Source: Shewanella japonica (GTDB lineage: Bacteria > Pseudomonadota > Gammaproteobacteria > Enterobacterales > Shewanellaceae). From it: a stretch of 64,000 nt of DNA. Below the pieces are notes generated by a model. It saw nothing but the letters and a program-made list of their open reading frames with translations, was not told where the DNA came from and searched no databases. Made by a program: the position numbers and the translations under genes. Shown piece by piece: positions 27,410-37,271 of the stretch. Position 1 is the first letter of the stretch. Each line of letters begins with the position of its first letter. The DNA lies in NCBI RefSeq assembly GCF_002075795.1, contig NZ_CP020472.1, positions 3,889,001-3,953,000 on the forward strand, written 5' to 3'.

Positions 27410-28156
27410 ATGATTAAGATTAAACCTATAGCATTTACTATGGCACTTGCGGCATTCACAATCGCCTTAACCGGCTGTGGCAAACCTGCTGAAGTAACGA
27501 ATGAAAAAGCGGTTGAAGTCACGACTGAAGCAGTGGCTGAAAAAGTTGCTGAGATTCCATCTAAGTTTGTTGAAGGACAGCATTACACTAAAATTTCTGA
27601 TGCACCAGCTTCAAGCGAGCCTAAAATTTCTGAGTTCTTCTCTTTTTATTGCCATAACTGTTACAACATGGAAAGTAAGTACCTGCCAGAAATTAAAAGC
27701 AACTTGAATAAAGGCATCAGCTTCGAAACTAAGCACGTTGACTTTATGAACAGTGACATTGGTACAGAAGTCATGCGCTCATTAGCTGTTATCCATGAAG
27801 TGGGTAATGCAGCAGTGCTTAATACTGCCATGTTCCAAGCGATTCAAGGTGAAGGTGGTCATCACGATCATAGCGCACCTGGCCACACACATGATGAGCC
27901 AGAAATTAATAACCGTGATGACATCAAAAAAGTTTTTGCCGCTCATGGTATTGATGGTGCAACTTACGACAAAATCGCAGACAGTGATACCACCAATAAA
28001 AAGCTATCACTATGGCGTCAACAGCAAGTGATGTTCCAAGTACAAAGTGTTCCAACTTTCATCGTCAATGATAAATACGCTATCAACATGAATGAAATGC
28101 GCACCCTTGGTGACCTAATTGATGTGATGAATTACTTAGCATTAGAAAAGAAGTAA
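27410..28156 (+). CDS. DsbA-family thiol-disulfide lipoprotein
   Basis: A 248-residue lipoprotein: the signal peptide ends in the lipobox LTGC, followed by an acidic linker and a DsbA-type thioredoxin fold. The active site is FYCHNCYNME (CHNC, where E. coli DsbA has CPHC), and the cis-proline loop is SVPTF. A short histidine-rich insertion GGHHDHSAPGHTHDE sits in the helical domain. Expected to act in the periplasm on disulfide exchange. Confidence 0.92.
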   Translation: MIKIKPIAFTMALAAFTIALTGCGKPAEVTNEKAVEVTTEAVAEKVAEIPSKFVEGQHYTKISDAPASSEPKISEFFSFYCHNCYNMESKYLPEIKSNLNKGISFETKHVDFMNSDIGTEVMRSLAVIHEVGNAAVLNTAMFQAIQGEGGHHDHSAPGHTHDEPEINNRDDIKKVFAAHGIDGATYDKIADSDTTNKKLSLWRQQQVMFQVQSVPTFIVNDKYAINMNEMRTLGDLIDVMNYLALEKK

Positions 28157-28208
28157 TCACCATCGCCAATCGATAACGCAACTCACTCAATTGCTGTTAA
28201 TCGGACAA

Positions 28209-28241
28209 CAAAAAGCCCAATCATTTGATTGGGCTTTTTAC
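28209..28241 (+). terminator. Terminator after the DsbA-like gene
   Basis: AAAAAGCCCAATCA/TGATTGGGCTTTTT hairpin. Confidence 0.9.
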
Positions 28242-28318
28242 TATCTAAAATGAGTTTATCAATCGTTACTTACCGCCAGTTTTGATTTCCATAACACTGA
28301 GATAACGTCAAACCGCCC

Positions 28319-28846
28319 TCAAGAATTTCTTACCATATCAATAATATGAAATGCTGCAAAAATGATATGGATAACTAAAAAGCCAACAAAACCTTGAGCA
28401 AACATGATGTGATATTTTCGCCACATTAACGCATCGCTCGACCCTTGATAAACAAACCATGCGATGCCTGTAATACTGACCAGCGCCATCAACACTAAGC
28501 CTATTCCTTCAACGATACTAAAAATCCCTTTGCCGCCTGAACTGGGTAACCTTCCCTGCGGTATTTGCTTTATTTCTTGAACGAGTTGACCAAAATCCAA
28601 TGTTAGCCACGGAAAAAACTGTCGCCAATGCCCATTTAACAGGTTCTTCAATAAAAACAATAATCCGAATATGGCTGCAACCAAGCCAAGGTATACATGT
28701 AAGCTATCCCAAATACTGGCTTTCGCACGTAAACGACTGCCAATCAATATCCATGGGCTCGTTACCACTAAAAAGATACTCAAGGCCACGACGATAACAT
28801 GCAGTTTATCTGCAATGGTGCGGCACCATCTACTCACTTGATTCAT
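28319..28846 (-). CDS. Cytochrome b561-type membrane protein
   Basis: About 175 residues with four to five transmembrane helices and histidines placed as haem b ligands (ADKLHVIVVALSIFL, SLHVYLGLVAA, WRKYHIMFAQGFVGFLVIHIIFAAFH). It resembles the cytochrome b561/DUF4405-type electron carriers of the quinone pool. The ATG at 28846 is chosen for the GAGGAT site; a longer open frame begins eleven codons earlier. It lies downstream of hemG but is separated by a terminator. Confidence 0.8.
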   Translation of the reverse strand: MNQVSRWCRTIADKLHVIVVALSIFLVVTSPWILIGSRLRAKASIWDSLHVYLGLVAAIFGLLFLLKNLLNGHWRQFFPWLTLDFGQLVQEIKQIPQGRLPSSGGKGIFSIVEGIGLVLMALVSITGIAWFVYQGSSDALMWRKYHIMFAQGFVGFLVIHIIFAAFHIIDMVRNS

Positions 28847-28915
28847 AACTATCCTCAGTATGTCTTTAGCCAAAAGCACGGATTATCTATTGTCATAAAA
28901 TTGCTTTAGCAGCTA

Positions 28916-28950
28916 AAAATAAAGCCAACATTCGATATGTTGGCTTTAAA
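28916..28950 (-). terminator. Terminator after hemG
   Basis: Minus-strand AAAGCCAACAT/ATGTTGGCTTTATTTTT hairpin immediately after the hemG stop. Confidence 0.85.
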
Positions 28951-28955
28951 TGATG

Positions 28956-29477
28956 TTAAGCAGACAGGATTCTTTCGACATAATTGTCGACTTTAGCCCA
29001 ATCTGTGTATTCCACCTTTGTGTGCGGGTCGGTTGGCCCTTTGGTGATCCACATAATAAAGCGAATAATATTACGATCCATCGGCCCATAGTATTGATAG
29101 TCAAGGTTACCACCAAACACTTCTAGTTCTTTAGGCTGCCATTCACTTTGTTTTAGAAATGCCTGCATATACATATTGGTTTCAGGCGTATTTTTACCTG
29201 GCTTTCTCGCCACTAAGCTAACTGAAAAGAAACCATTGGGCTTGGTATCAAGTAATGCTTTATTTGCAGCAACATACTGATAGAGCTCAGGGCGATGCTT
29301 ACCATGGCGAATACTTGCGCCAATAAACACTTTATCAAAAGCCGATAAATCAGGTTTATCTTGCAGTGCTGATAAAGTCACAGTTTCACCTGCAGCCTCA
29401 AGCTTTTCTTGCATATAATCACATATCTTACGGGTCTGGCCGTGGACTGTTGAATAAACGATTAAAATATTGCTCAC
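28956..29477 (-). CDS. hemG: Menaquinone-dependent protoporphyrinogen IX dehydrogenase
   Basis: A long-chain flavodoxin-like enzyme (about 173 residues) oxidising protoporphyrinogen IX to protoporphyrin IX in haem synthesis. It has the FMN phosphate loop ILIVYSTVHGQTRKIC, KVFIGASIRHGKHRPELY and the HemG-specific C-terminus FGGNLDYQYYGPMDRNIIRFIMWITKGPTDP. The GTG at 29477 is chosen because AGAGG lies six bases upstream and the flavodoxin fold starts at once; the open frame runs seven codons further. Confidence 0.93.
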   Translation of the reverse strand: MSNILIVYSTVHGQTRKICDYMQEKLEAAGETVTLSALQDKPDLSAFDKVFIGASIRHGKHRPELYQYVAANKALLDTKPNGFFSVSLVARKPGKNTPETNMYMQAFLKQSEWQPKELEVFGGNLDYQYYGPMDRNIIRFIMWITKGPTDPHTKVEYTDWAKVDNYVERILSA

Positions 29478-29696
29478 GTTAACCTCTAAGATAAACAAAG
29501 AACGAGTTTAAAGATGGGGATAGAATTAACATGTTTCCCCTGCTGTTCGATACGTTAGTTACAGTATCAAAAATGTCTTTTAATAGACTAACTGCATTTA
29601 AAGACTAGCTTAATTGAATCTCGAATAAATTTACATGAATCAGATCACGACATATTAGCAATAGCAGCTAATTAAATGATGATTTTTTGTCTCGCT

Positions 29697-29731
29697 CACA
29701 AAAAAGTGGCCATATCTGACGATATGCCCAC
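29697..29731 (-). terminator. Terminator after the di-haem oxidoreductase gene
   Basis: Minus-strand GTGGGCATATC-GTCA-GATATGGCCAC with one G-G mismatch, followed by TTTTTTGTG. The rest of the 29478-29798 gap holds only the hemG promoter region. Confidence 0.7.
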
Positions 29732-29798
29732 TTATACATTTTGAAAATCAGCAATTTACAAATACGACATCACGCTTATCTTAATAATAACTTACCGA

Positions 29799-31454
29799 CT
29801 AAAGTGACATTAAGAATGACACTAACTGATCACGCTCAGTTTTGCTCAATGCCATGAATGCCTCTTGACTGTTTTGTGCTTCACCACCATGCCATAAAAT
29901 TGCTTCTTCAACTGTCGCTGCACGGCCATCGTGCAAAAATCCAGCTTGCGGATTAACGGTTTGAGTTAACCCTAAGCCCCATAACGGGCGGGTACGCCAT
30001 TCATTACCATTAGCCAAAAAGTCAGGGCGCCCATCAGCTAAGTCATCACCCATATCGTGCAATAACATATCTGTGAAAGGATAAATCACTTGGCCCTTTA
30101 ATGAATCAATGATGTCACTGCCACCAATATCACCGCTAGTTTTAGTGGTAAAACTTGGAGTATGGCAACCACTACAGTTAATTGATGCAAATAAACGGGC
30201 ACCTTCACGCACATCAGAGTCATCAACATTACGTCTGGCTGGTACAGCTAAGGTTTCAGCATAAAAAACCACAGCATCACTAAGCGCTTGGTCAACTTCA
30301 GGCTCACCATTTTCATCTTCACCGGTATCAACAAAACCTGTTCGGGTTAAATAGGAGTCATGAAGGCTAGTACCTGCCACACTTTCATCAGGAAATAACG
30401 GGTTAGTAATGCCAATATCACCACGTAATGCTCCTAAAGATTGCACTCTTACACTTGGCGTATTGGCTTTCCAACCAAAACGACCTAGAGAGACAGGGTT
30501 GTCATCTCCGTTGCGATCTTTAATCGCATCAAAAACCCAATTCGGACGACCTGAAATACCATCGCCGTTGCTATCATCGGCATCCGCTAGTGCTAGAATG
30601 GCAGCTTCAGGTATCGCTTCCAGTAAGCCTAAACCAAATACTGGCATGCCATTACGCCAACCCATTAACACATCATCTTGAAGTAAATTTGAGGTAATGT
30701 TGGTGCTTTGTTTTGTCTCACCAGGTGCATCATAAGGATTTTCGACTTCAAAAATCGGCTTTTTAAGTTCAACACTGGTGCCATCGTCATAAGTCACTGT
30801 TGTACGCTCGTATGACAAGTAAACGTCTGCTTGGCCGCCAAAGGCATTTTCTTGCCAATCTGCTCGCGCCTTTAGCACGCCGCGATGGAACAATTGGCCA
30901 CCAAAATCAGGAACAGGGATTGGAGCACAATAATTATTTGCAGCATTGCCTTGGGTACATTCAACATCTGCAGCTTTACTGATCCGCAAGAAAATTCCCG
31001 CATCAGACCCTAGCTTGACCCGGGTTTGATCTGCTGACAGGAAAGGCGTTGAGTTACGTCCATCACGTTGATGACACGAGTTACAGTCGGCATTATTGAA
31101 AACAGGGCCTAGACCATCTAATTCTGGATGCTCTATATTTGGTGCTGTGGTAAATGAAATTTCAAAGTTAGCATCACCTTCAAGGTGCAGTGCTAAATCG
31201 CCCTCTGATAAATTAGGTGCAGGTGTCGAAAAACCATGCCCAGAATTACCGGCATCATAGGTCGTTGTATCGCCACCACTTGCGGTAATATCGGTAAAGT
31301 CAGGATAGGTGACAACAGGTGGCTCTGGCGTCGGTGTTGGCTGCTCATCACCACTGCCACCACATGCTGATAATAGTAAGATGCTAACCATGGATGTCAG
31401 CACAATGTTGTTATGTTGATTGGGGAATTTTTGAAACTTGTTCATCTTGCACAC
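29799..31454 (-). CDS. Di-haem oxidoreductase lipoprotein (DUF1111)
   Basis: The 551-residue protein has a lipoprotein signal (LLLSACGGSG) and two c-type haem sites, CNSCHQ and CSGCH, as in the DUF1111 di-haem oxidoreductase family. Other family blocks are LPIP-like VPDFGGQLFHRG, GRFGWKANTPSV and PLWGLGLTQ...FLHDGRAATVEEAILWHGGEA. It is probably periplasmic or outer-membrane-attached. It lies downstream of an imelysin gene and an outer-membrane gene, an arrangement seen in iron-regulated imelysin loci. Confidence 0.92.
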   Translation of the reverse strand: MCKMNKFQKFPNQHNNIVLTSMVSILLLSACGGSGDEQPTPTPEPPVVTYPDFTDITASGGDTTTYDAGNSGHGFSTPAPNLSEGDLALHLEGDANFEISFTTAPNIEHPELDGLGPVFNNADCNSCHQRDGRNSTPFLSADQTRVKLGSDAGIFLRISKAADVECTQGNAANNYCAPIPVPDFGGQLFHRGVLKARADWQENAFGGQADVYLSYERTTVTYDDGTSVELKKPIFEVENPYDAPGETKQSTNITSNLLQDDVLMGWRNGMPVFGLGLLEAIPEAAILALADADDSNGDGISGRPNWVFDAIKDRNGDDNPVSLGRFGWKANTPSVRVQSLGALRGDIGITNPLFPDESVAGTSLHDSYLTRTGFVDTGEDENGEPEVDQALSDAVVFYAETLAVPARRNVDDSDVREGARLFASINCSGCHTPSFTTKTSGDIGGSDIIDSLKGQVIYPFTDMLLHDMGDDLADGRPDFLANGNEWRTRPLWGLGLTQTVNPQAGFLHDGRAATVEEAILWHGGEAQNSQEAFMALSKTERDQLVSFLMSL

Positions 31455-31598
31455 TCTTAAATCAATAACACTGCAAAAGGCTTAAACAACACAATTTGGG
31501 ACTTGCCTTGCTCTAACGGCTGGCTTATTAGTCAAAAGCTTAAATCGCTCTGCCCTTATCAAATTTAGAGCAAAGCGATTGCTTATCCGTTATGTGGC

Positions 31599-32762
31599 TT
31601 ACTGAGGGTTCCACTCAGATAAAAGTGGGATAACATCTGACTCTAATGAGGTTTGTAAAGTAGTAAGTGCTGTTACTGCTATTTCAACACGAGTACGACC
31701 TGCTTCATCAAGAATAGCTTGACGGAAAGGCATATCGTCGTTGCCTGCAATAGCTTGAATTTTCAAGATAGCATCATCAATTTCGCTAGAAATACGTACT
31801 GAAAGCGTGCTGTCAGCTGCGGCAACAAAATCAATAATCCCTTGCTTGTCGGCAGAGCCTGTAAACTCGCCATGATATACATTGCGCACACCTTGAATGT
31901 TGTCAGCAAAGTCAGTTAATGAATTCCAAGAGTATTGAGACTCAACTTTTGAGGTATCAGCATTGGCTAAAGAATCACCAAATGGATCCGCAATTTTACC
32001 GTTACCGACTTCATCAACAATACCAATCATGCCGTTGATCAACTCTTCAATGACAGCAAGTTCAGAAGAGTAAACTGTGTTGTTATCACTGCCTGGTGAA
32101 GTTAATAAATCAGCATATGGTAATGCGTTCGCATCTTGCGGGTTATGAGAAATCTGCCAAGCATCATCAAGTTGTTTTGCATAATCTCTAAAGACTTCAG
32201 CAAGTGCAATGACATATTCACGTTCAGCCGTCGTTAAATCACTGATAGACTTATTGTTATCAGCGACACCATCGCCAAACAATAGGTATTCCATTGTGTG
32301 GAAACCCTGTACATCATCATTCCAGCTTTTAATTGTTTCAGCGTCAAAGCCTGTATTGTTATCTAGCTGAGTCTGTAAATCAGTAGTATTTAGTGGCCAG
32401 CTATCCAAATGCGGATCGATACTCAATGAATCAACAGGACCAAAGATGTGAGATTCACCTTGTTCCCAAGGCTTACGTGCCGCTTTCCACGCCTCTTGGG
32501 CAGCGGTTAAATCTGCTTGTGATGTGGAATTTACTAGTGCTTGGGTCGCTAATAATAATGCATCACCCTGTGCCGCTAAATCAGCATAACCCGCTACAAT
32601 GACGTCATTCGTTAAGTTTGTGACCATCTCAGTTGCAGCAAAGCTAAACCCAGTTTCAGGTACTACCGGATCTGGGGTAGAGGAATCATCAGAACCAGAA
32701 CCACCACAAGCGGTTAATGTACCCATTAAGGTTAGTGCAATCGCTGTATACTTAAAATTCAT
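31599..32762 (-). CDS. Imelysin family lipoprotein (peptidase M75-like)
   Basis: A 387-residue lipoprotein (lipobox LTACGGSG) with an imelysin domain. It carries the GxHxxE motif as GFHTMEYLLFG, and WKAARKPWEQGESHIFGPVDSL, SLDPHLDSWP-like and QGVRNVYHG-like blocks. Imelysins are linked to iron or haem uptake, not proven proteases. The ATG at 32762 is chosen for the GGAG ribosome binding site and correct lipoprotein signal; the open frame extends 13 codons further. It belongs to the Fur-box-preceded cluster. Confidence 0.92.
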   Translation of the reverse strand: MNFKYTAIALTLMGTLTACGGSGSDDSSTPDPVVPETGFSFAATEMVTNLTNDVIVAGYADLAAQGDALLLATQALVNSTSQADLTAAQEAWKAARKPWEQGESHIFGPVDSLSIDPHLDSWPLNTTDLQTQLDNNTGFDAETIKSWNDDVQGFHTMEYLLFGDGVADNNKSISDLTTAEREYVIALAEVFRDYAKQLDDAWQISHNPQDANALPYADLLTSPGSDNNTVYSSELAVIEELINGMIGIVDEVGNGKIADPFGDSLANADTSKVESQYSWNSLTDFADNIQGVRNVYHGEFTGSADKQGIIDFVAAADSTLSVRISSEIDDAILKIQAIAGNDDMPFRQAILDEAGRTRVEIAVTALTTLQTSLESDVIPLLSEWNPQ

Positions 32763-32841
32763 GTAAAACTCCATTTCAATCAATAATTTTGGCTGATTCA
32801 TTTCAGCACTTTCATTTAAAAAAACATGTTAATGCACTGGC

Positions 32842-34266
32842 TTATAGCGAGAACTGGTAACCCACACCAAGTGCAAAAAAGTTAGTATCAGGAATACTGG
32901 CTACGGCCACTTGCTGAAGGCCGCCTTCTGCTTTAATGACAATTTCAGGAATTGGGAAGTAGTTAACTCCGATACTGCTCCAGGTATTTTCATAACGCTT
33001 AGTCGCAGTACCACTTTCCACTTCCATTAGTGGATTTGAATAATCTATATTGGCAAATACAGTCATAGGAATAGCTAAGTAGTCATCAAGCTTAAAGCCT
33101 GCTTCAACAAAGAAAGATTGCGATTTAGAGCCCAATTGCGCGAAGTTACCAGGCTGTAAACCTGGAGTGGTTTTATTCGCTAATGTAATTGCATCAGAGT
33201 CACTTAAAGTACCGTACATGTATTGACCACGTAGCACCCAAGGCCCCTCAACATATGCAGCTGCAGCTGTCACTATGCTCAACGTTCCGTCAACATTGAG
33301 CTTATTGCTTTTATTTCGATTGCCTGAGGTATTGCCGTAATAGTAAGACACGCCAATAGCACTACCAGTTTTAAAGTTGCCGTAATCGATTCGCCCAGCA
33401 AATGCTAAGTCGTCAGCGTTGACATGTTCAAACCGGGTTTGATGTCCTGATGCAACCCAATCATAGGTTCGAAAGTATTCAGAGTTTAAGCCGCTAACAA
33501 TCTGGGCTTGATAATGAAAATCAGAGATTTCACCGTAAACACCAATACCATTCTCGTTCCACACGGCCGGGATCATGGCAGCTTCACTTTTGTGACGGAG
33601 TACAGTGAGGTATTGGTTTGGCTTGTGTAAGGTGCTCGTTAGGCCGATTGGCAAGTGAATATTACCGAACTTAACGCCAAAGGCTTCACTAGGGCGATAT
33701 CGAATTTCCGCTTTTTCAACGACAACTTCGCCGCCTGCTTCTATTTCAGATTCAAATTCACCAAATTCATCAAAACCATCATACTCCAGCGCAGCGCCAG
33801 TTCCGCCATGCTCATATTCAATTTCAACTTCCATGCTCCAGTGCTCAGTAAACTGATAACCAAATTCAGTGACTATGCGCTCTAAGTCGAAACGGTTTCT
33901 TCTTTCTGGCGTGGTATCTTGTACATTGTCAAAATACTCATCACTCGTGAAATTCGCAGACCCATAAGATTTGAATGAAAACTGACTGAAACGGTCCTCT
34001 GCTGCGGCAACGTTCGTAACAACATCAGAGACTGCTTTTTGCTGTTGATGCTGAGTGACTTCAATTTGCTTTTGAGATTCAGCTTGCTGGGCTTGTTCCT
34101 TTGCTATGGTTTGCAATTGCTGTTTTAGCTGAGCGATTTCAGCTTCTTGCTTGGCAATCGCTTTAGCTAAATCTTCTGCTGATATCGCAGCATATGTACT
34201 TGCAGAAGTGCCTAAACCAATCACACTGGCTATTGATACTGCCAACAGCGTTAACTTTTTGCTCAT
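32842..34266 (-). CDS. Outer-membrane porin-like protein with N-terminal coiled coil
   Basis: A 474-residue exported protein. A signal peptide (ending TYAA) is followed by a heptad-rich coiled coil (about residues 25-75: KQEAEIAQLKQQLQTIAKEQAQQ). The rest is a beta-barrel with many alternating strands, ending in FALGVGYQFSL. The layout resembles phosphate-selective porin or iron-induced porins carrying a coiled-coil N-terminus. It heads the cluster with the imelysin and di-haem oxidoreductase genes. GGGGAA precedes the ATG at 34266. Confidence 0.85.
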   Translation of the reverse strand: MSKKLTLLAVSIASVIGLGTSASTYAAISAEDLAKAIAKQEAEIAQLKQQLQTIAKEQAQQAESQKQIEVTQHQQQKAVSDVVTNVAAAEDRFSQFSFKSYGSANFTSDEYFDNVQDTTPERRNRFDLERIVTEFGYQFTEHWSMEVEIEYEHGGTGAALEYDGFDEFGEFESEIEAGGEVVVEKAEIRYRPSEAFGVKFGNIHLPIGLTSTLHKPNQYLTVLRHKSEAAMIPAVWNENGIGVYGEISDFHYQAQIVSGLNSEYFRTYDWVASGHQTRFEHVNADDLAFAGRIDYGNFKTGSAIGVSYYYGNTSGNRNKSNKLNVDGTLSIVTAAAAYVEGPWVLRGQYMYGTLSDSDAITLANKTTPGLQPGNFAQLGSKSQSFFVEAGFKLDDYLAIPMTVFANIDYSNPLMEVESGTATKRYENTWSSIGVNYFPIPEIVIKAEGGLQQVAVASIPDTNFFALGVGYQFSL

Positions 34267-34323
34267 CTCATTCCCCACAATATTGCACAACCTTCGTTAA
34301 TGTGGCGACACAATATATTAAAC

Positions 34324-34342
34324 AAGAATCATTTTCATTATA
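34324..34342 (-). promoter_or_regulatory. Candidate Fur box upstream of the porin/imelysin/oxidoreductase cluster
   Basis: On the minus strand TATAATGAAAATGATTCTT matches the 19-bp Fur consensus at 14 positions by my alignment. It lies 58 bases before the porin start, and imelysin clusters are commonly iron-regulated. Confidence 0.6.
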
Positions 34343-34448
34343 ATTTACATTTATCTTTGCAGCTTTATTTACAACGCATTTACACTTAGCGCAAAAATGT
34401 AATCTGTGTAACCATACAAGCACGATATCAAGTTCAGGAAACCTCCCT

Positions 34449-35645
34449 ATGTCAGTCGCCTCCAGTAAGCATCCTCAACAACTTTTATTGTGGATGACTT
34501 TCGTTATGTCGATGGTTTTTGCAGTATGGCAGGCGCTGCTAAATAATTTTGTCATTGAAAAGGCGGCATTCACTGGCGCAGAAATCGGCATGCTACAAAG
34601 TTTGCGGGAGGTGCCAGGTTTTTTAGCTTTTACAGCGATATTCGTTTTGTTGCTGATCCGTGAGCAATCATTTGCCTTGGTTTCATTAGCCGTGTTATCT
34701 ATCGGCATTGCTATTACCGGCTTTTTCCCGAGCGTTTTAGGCTTATATTTAACGACGGTGTTAATGTCAGTGGGATTTCATTACTTTGAAACCATCAACC
34801 AATCTCTTACATTGCAATGGGTGGATAAAAAAGATACTGCCGGATTTTTAGGTAAGGCGTTGGCATGGCGCTCTGCTGCCGCTTTAATAGGTTATGGCAG
34901 TATCTGGATTGTGATGACATGGCTGAAATTAGATTATGTATGGATGTACGCCATTATTGGCGGACTAGGGCTAACTGCCGTGCTGGTAATGAGTATCTAT
35001 TACCCTCGTTTTGATATCGCCGAACCACAACATAAAAAACTCATTTTCCGCAAACGTTACTGGCTTTACTATGCCCTTACCTTCTTGTCTGGAGCCCGTC
35101 GTCAAATCTTTATGGTTTTTGCCGGATTTATGATGGTAGAAAAGTTCGGGTATTCGGTTTCGCAAATTACGGCACTCTTTTTAATTAACTATGTCGTGAA
35201 TCTAGTTTTCGCCCCTGCTATTGGTCGCTTAATTGGAAAAATAGGTGAACGGAATGCGTTAGTTATTGAGTATGTTGGATTAATTATTGTCTTCGCAAGT
35301 TATGCTGTCGTTGAGCATGCTCAATTGGCTGCAGCACTGTATGTAATTGATCACCTGTTATTTGCAATGGCAATAGCAATGAAAACCTATTTTCAAAAAA
35401 TTGCCGATCCAAAAGACATTGCGGCCAGTATGTCGGTTAGCTTTACCATCAATCACATTGCAGCTGTGATTATTCCTGCATTATTAGGCATACTATGGTT
35501 AAGCTCACCACAGTGGGTATTTATGATAGGCGTATTATTCGCACTGTGTTCCTTGATATTATCGTTAAATATTCCAGCCCATCCGCAGGCTGGAAATGAA
35601 ACGAATTGGGGTAAATCAACTACTCTTACAACGAGTGAGAGATAA
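34449..35645 (+). CDS. MFS transporter
   Basis: A 398-residue protein with about twelve transmembrane helices in two halves joined by a basic loop (PRFDIAEPQHKKLIFRKRYW), the normal MFS layout. I see no substrate-specific motif; SLTLQWVDKKDTAGFLGKA is the cytoplasmic loop between TM4 and TM5. It is divergent from the porin cluster and shares its promoter region, so iron control is possible but unproven. It is followed by the TIGR03899 gene after 41 bases. Confidence 0.88.
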   Translation: MSVASSKHPQQLLLWMTFVMSMVFAVWQALLNNFVIEKAAFTGAEIGMLQSLREVPGFLAFTAIFVLLLIREQSFALVSLAVLSIGIAITGFFPSVLGLYLTTVLMSVGFHYFETINQSLTLQWVDKKDTAGFLGKALAWRSAAALIGYGSIWIVMTWLKLDYVWMYAIIGGLGLTAVLVMSIYYPRFDIAEPQHKKLIFRKRYWLYYALTFLSGARRQIFMVFAGFMMVEKFGYSVSQITALFLINYVVNLVFAPAIGRLIGKIGERNALVIEYVGLIIVFASYAVVEHAQLAAALYVIDHLLFAMAIAMKTYFQKIADPKDIAASMSVSFTINHIAAVIIPALLGILWLSSPQWVFMIGVLFALCSLILSLNIPAHPQAGNETNWGKSTTLTTSER

Positions 35646-35686
35646 TTATCACCCGCTTATTCACCGTTGAAGTATGAGAAAACGTT

Positions 35687-36520
35687 ATGGCAGAAAGTCA
35701 CCCTCAACAAACTAACAAAGACCAAAAAGCGAGTGTGTCTGCACGAAAAAAAGCATTATTGCTCGGAAAAATTCTCGGATTAGCCAGCGAAGATGATTAT
35801 CGCCCTTCTCAGGCATCGATTACAGAACGTGCCCAATTTAGATTACAAAAACAGCAAGTTCAGCATCAGCTCAATCTTGAAACCATCTTTGCTTTAGCCC
35901 TCAACTATACTCCATCTGATGTTACAGGCGAGGACTTAGATCCTGACTGGAGTTACCAGTTTTTCCAGATGGCAGAACAAATTCAATCTCGACGAATGCA
36001 AGATTTATGGGCCAGAATTTTAGCCAGCGAAATTGTAAAACCTGGAAAATTTAGCCTAAGAACCCTTGCCACTCTCAAGAACTTGACCCAACGAGAAGCA
36101 CAAATACTTGAAAAAGCATTAGGCATGTCTGTAAAAATGAATGCAGAAACTCGATATAAGCTATTAAGTGGTTATCGCATCAGTGGTGGTTTACAGCAGT
36201 ATTTTAGGAAAACATCACAGGTGAATATTGGCTTATCTAAATACGGTTTACCTTACTCAAGTATTTTAACTCTCATGGATGCTGGCATACTGCATAACAG
36301 TGAATTCGAAACCGGCCTGCTTGATAAAAATTCCGATATTTTACTGTCGATGACCGAGCAGCAATTCAAAATTAGTCCAAAAAATAATAATTCACTCTTT
36401 AGTTACTACCGCTTCACCCCTGTGGGCGATGAGCTTAGTCTATTGGTACAGGCCAATGTAGAGAACGAATATGTGAGAGCATTGAAGGAAACGTTAAAGG
36501 CAGGGTTTAGCGTAAAGTAA
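35687..36520 (+). CDS. TIGR03899/DUF2806-like cytoplasmic protein
   Basis: A 277-residue protein matching the TIGR03899 family seen in Vibrio and Shewanella. Supporting blocks are ASITERAQFRLQKQQVQHQLNLETIFALAL and the DUF2806-like WSYQFFQMAEQIQSRRMQDLWARILASEIVKPGKFSLRTL. No signal peptide or catalytic motif is evident; its role is unknown. It is probably cotranscribed with the MFS gene. Confidence 0.75.
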   Translation: MAESHPQQTNKDQKASVSARKKALLLGKILGLASEDDYRPSQASITERAQFRLQKQQVQHQLNLETIFALALNYTPSDVTGEDLDPDWSYQFFQMAEQIQSRRMQDLWARILASEIVKPGKFSLRTLATLKNLTQREAQILEKALGMSVKMNAETRYKLLSGYRISGGLQQYFRKTSQVNIGLSKYGLPYSSILTLMDAGILHNSEFETGLLDKNSDILLSMTEQQFKISPKNNNSLFSYYRFTPVGDELSLLVQANVENEYVRALKETLKAGFSVK

Positions 36521-36602
36521 ACTCTAGAATAAATTGGTTTTGGCCTGAGTGAGCGAGTATACAAGCATGACATGCGATAACCGCTCAGAAAACTTAGGCT
36601 AA

Positions 36603-37271
36603 TTAGGTTTCACTTTTCAGTGATAGTAATGACTTCTCAGCTCCTTCGATATCTGTCTTATCCGAATCAACCACTCGCTCATATAAGTTAGAGTGCTGAG
36701 CTTTATGCATAGAGAATAGAAATTGCCTTAATGTTTCTCTAGATTCATCACTGACAACAATTGTCGCTGCTATAACGCCATTTTCAGAGCGTACAACTTG
36801 ATATTCAATGTCAAAACTAATGTCTTTGGTTAAAATTAACTTAGCCTGACGAGCCTCTTCAGTATCATCTATATTTGGAGCATATAACGTCAGCCCGGTG
36901 CTTGAAAGAGACAACACATCGATGGCGAGATTAGTATCAAAATCAATGATCCTGACATTATCAAGTTCGTTCATTCGCCAGCTTCTGTCAGCGCCTCGCG
37001 TATCAACCACCTCGGGGATCCCCAGCTTAGGGACAAACTGTCCAAGTTCATCCATGGCAATATTTAAAGGGAACCATAATCGGTAATGGCTAATTTCAGC
37101 CAATAAAGTCAGTTGAGTCTTACCTAGCAAACTAGCTAAAGTTGCAGGTATTTCAGTTGTCACAGAAACGGTTTCATTAGGACCTTCTGGCACTTTCTTA
37201 ACGGCAGAAGGTGTTTTAGCGAATAACTCACTAAAACAAGCTAACTCTTCTTTGGTTAAGGTGCTGTCCAT
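36603..37271 (-). CDS. PilZ-like domain protein (tentative)
   Basis: The central region MNELDNVRIIDFDTNLAIDVLSLSSTGLTLYAPN resembles the core of PilZ domains (the D-x-S-x-x-G strand). The arginine-rich switch RxxxR expected before it is weak (residues RGADRSWR). If PilZ, it could read the cyclic di-GMP made by the three GGDEF enzymes. The ATG at 37271 follows AAGGAG. An unrelated family is quite possible. Confidence 0.5.
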   Translation of the reverse strand: MDSTLTKEELACFSELFAKTPSAVKKVPEGPNETVSVTTEIPATLASLLGKTQLTLLAEISHYRLWFPLNIAMDELGQFVPKLGIPEVVDTRGADRSWRMNELDNVRIIDFDTNLAIDVLSLSSTGLTLYAPNIDDTEEARQAKLILTKDISFDIEYQVVRSENGVIAATIVVSDESRETLRQFLFSMHKAQHSNLYERVVDSDKTDIEGAEKSLLSLKSET

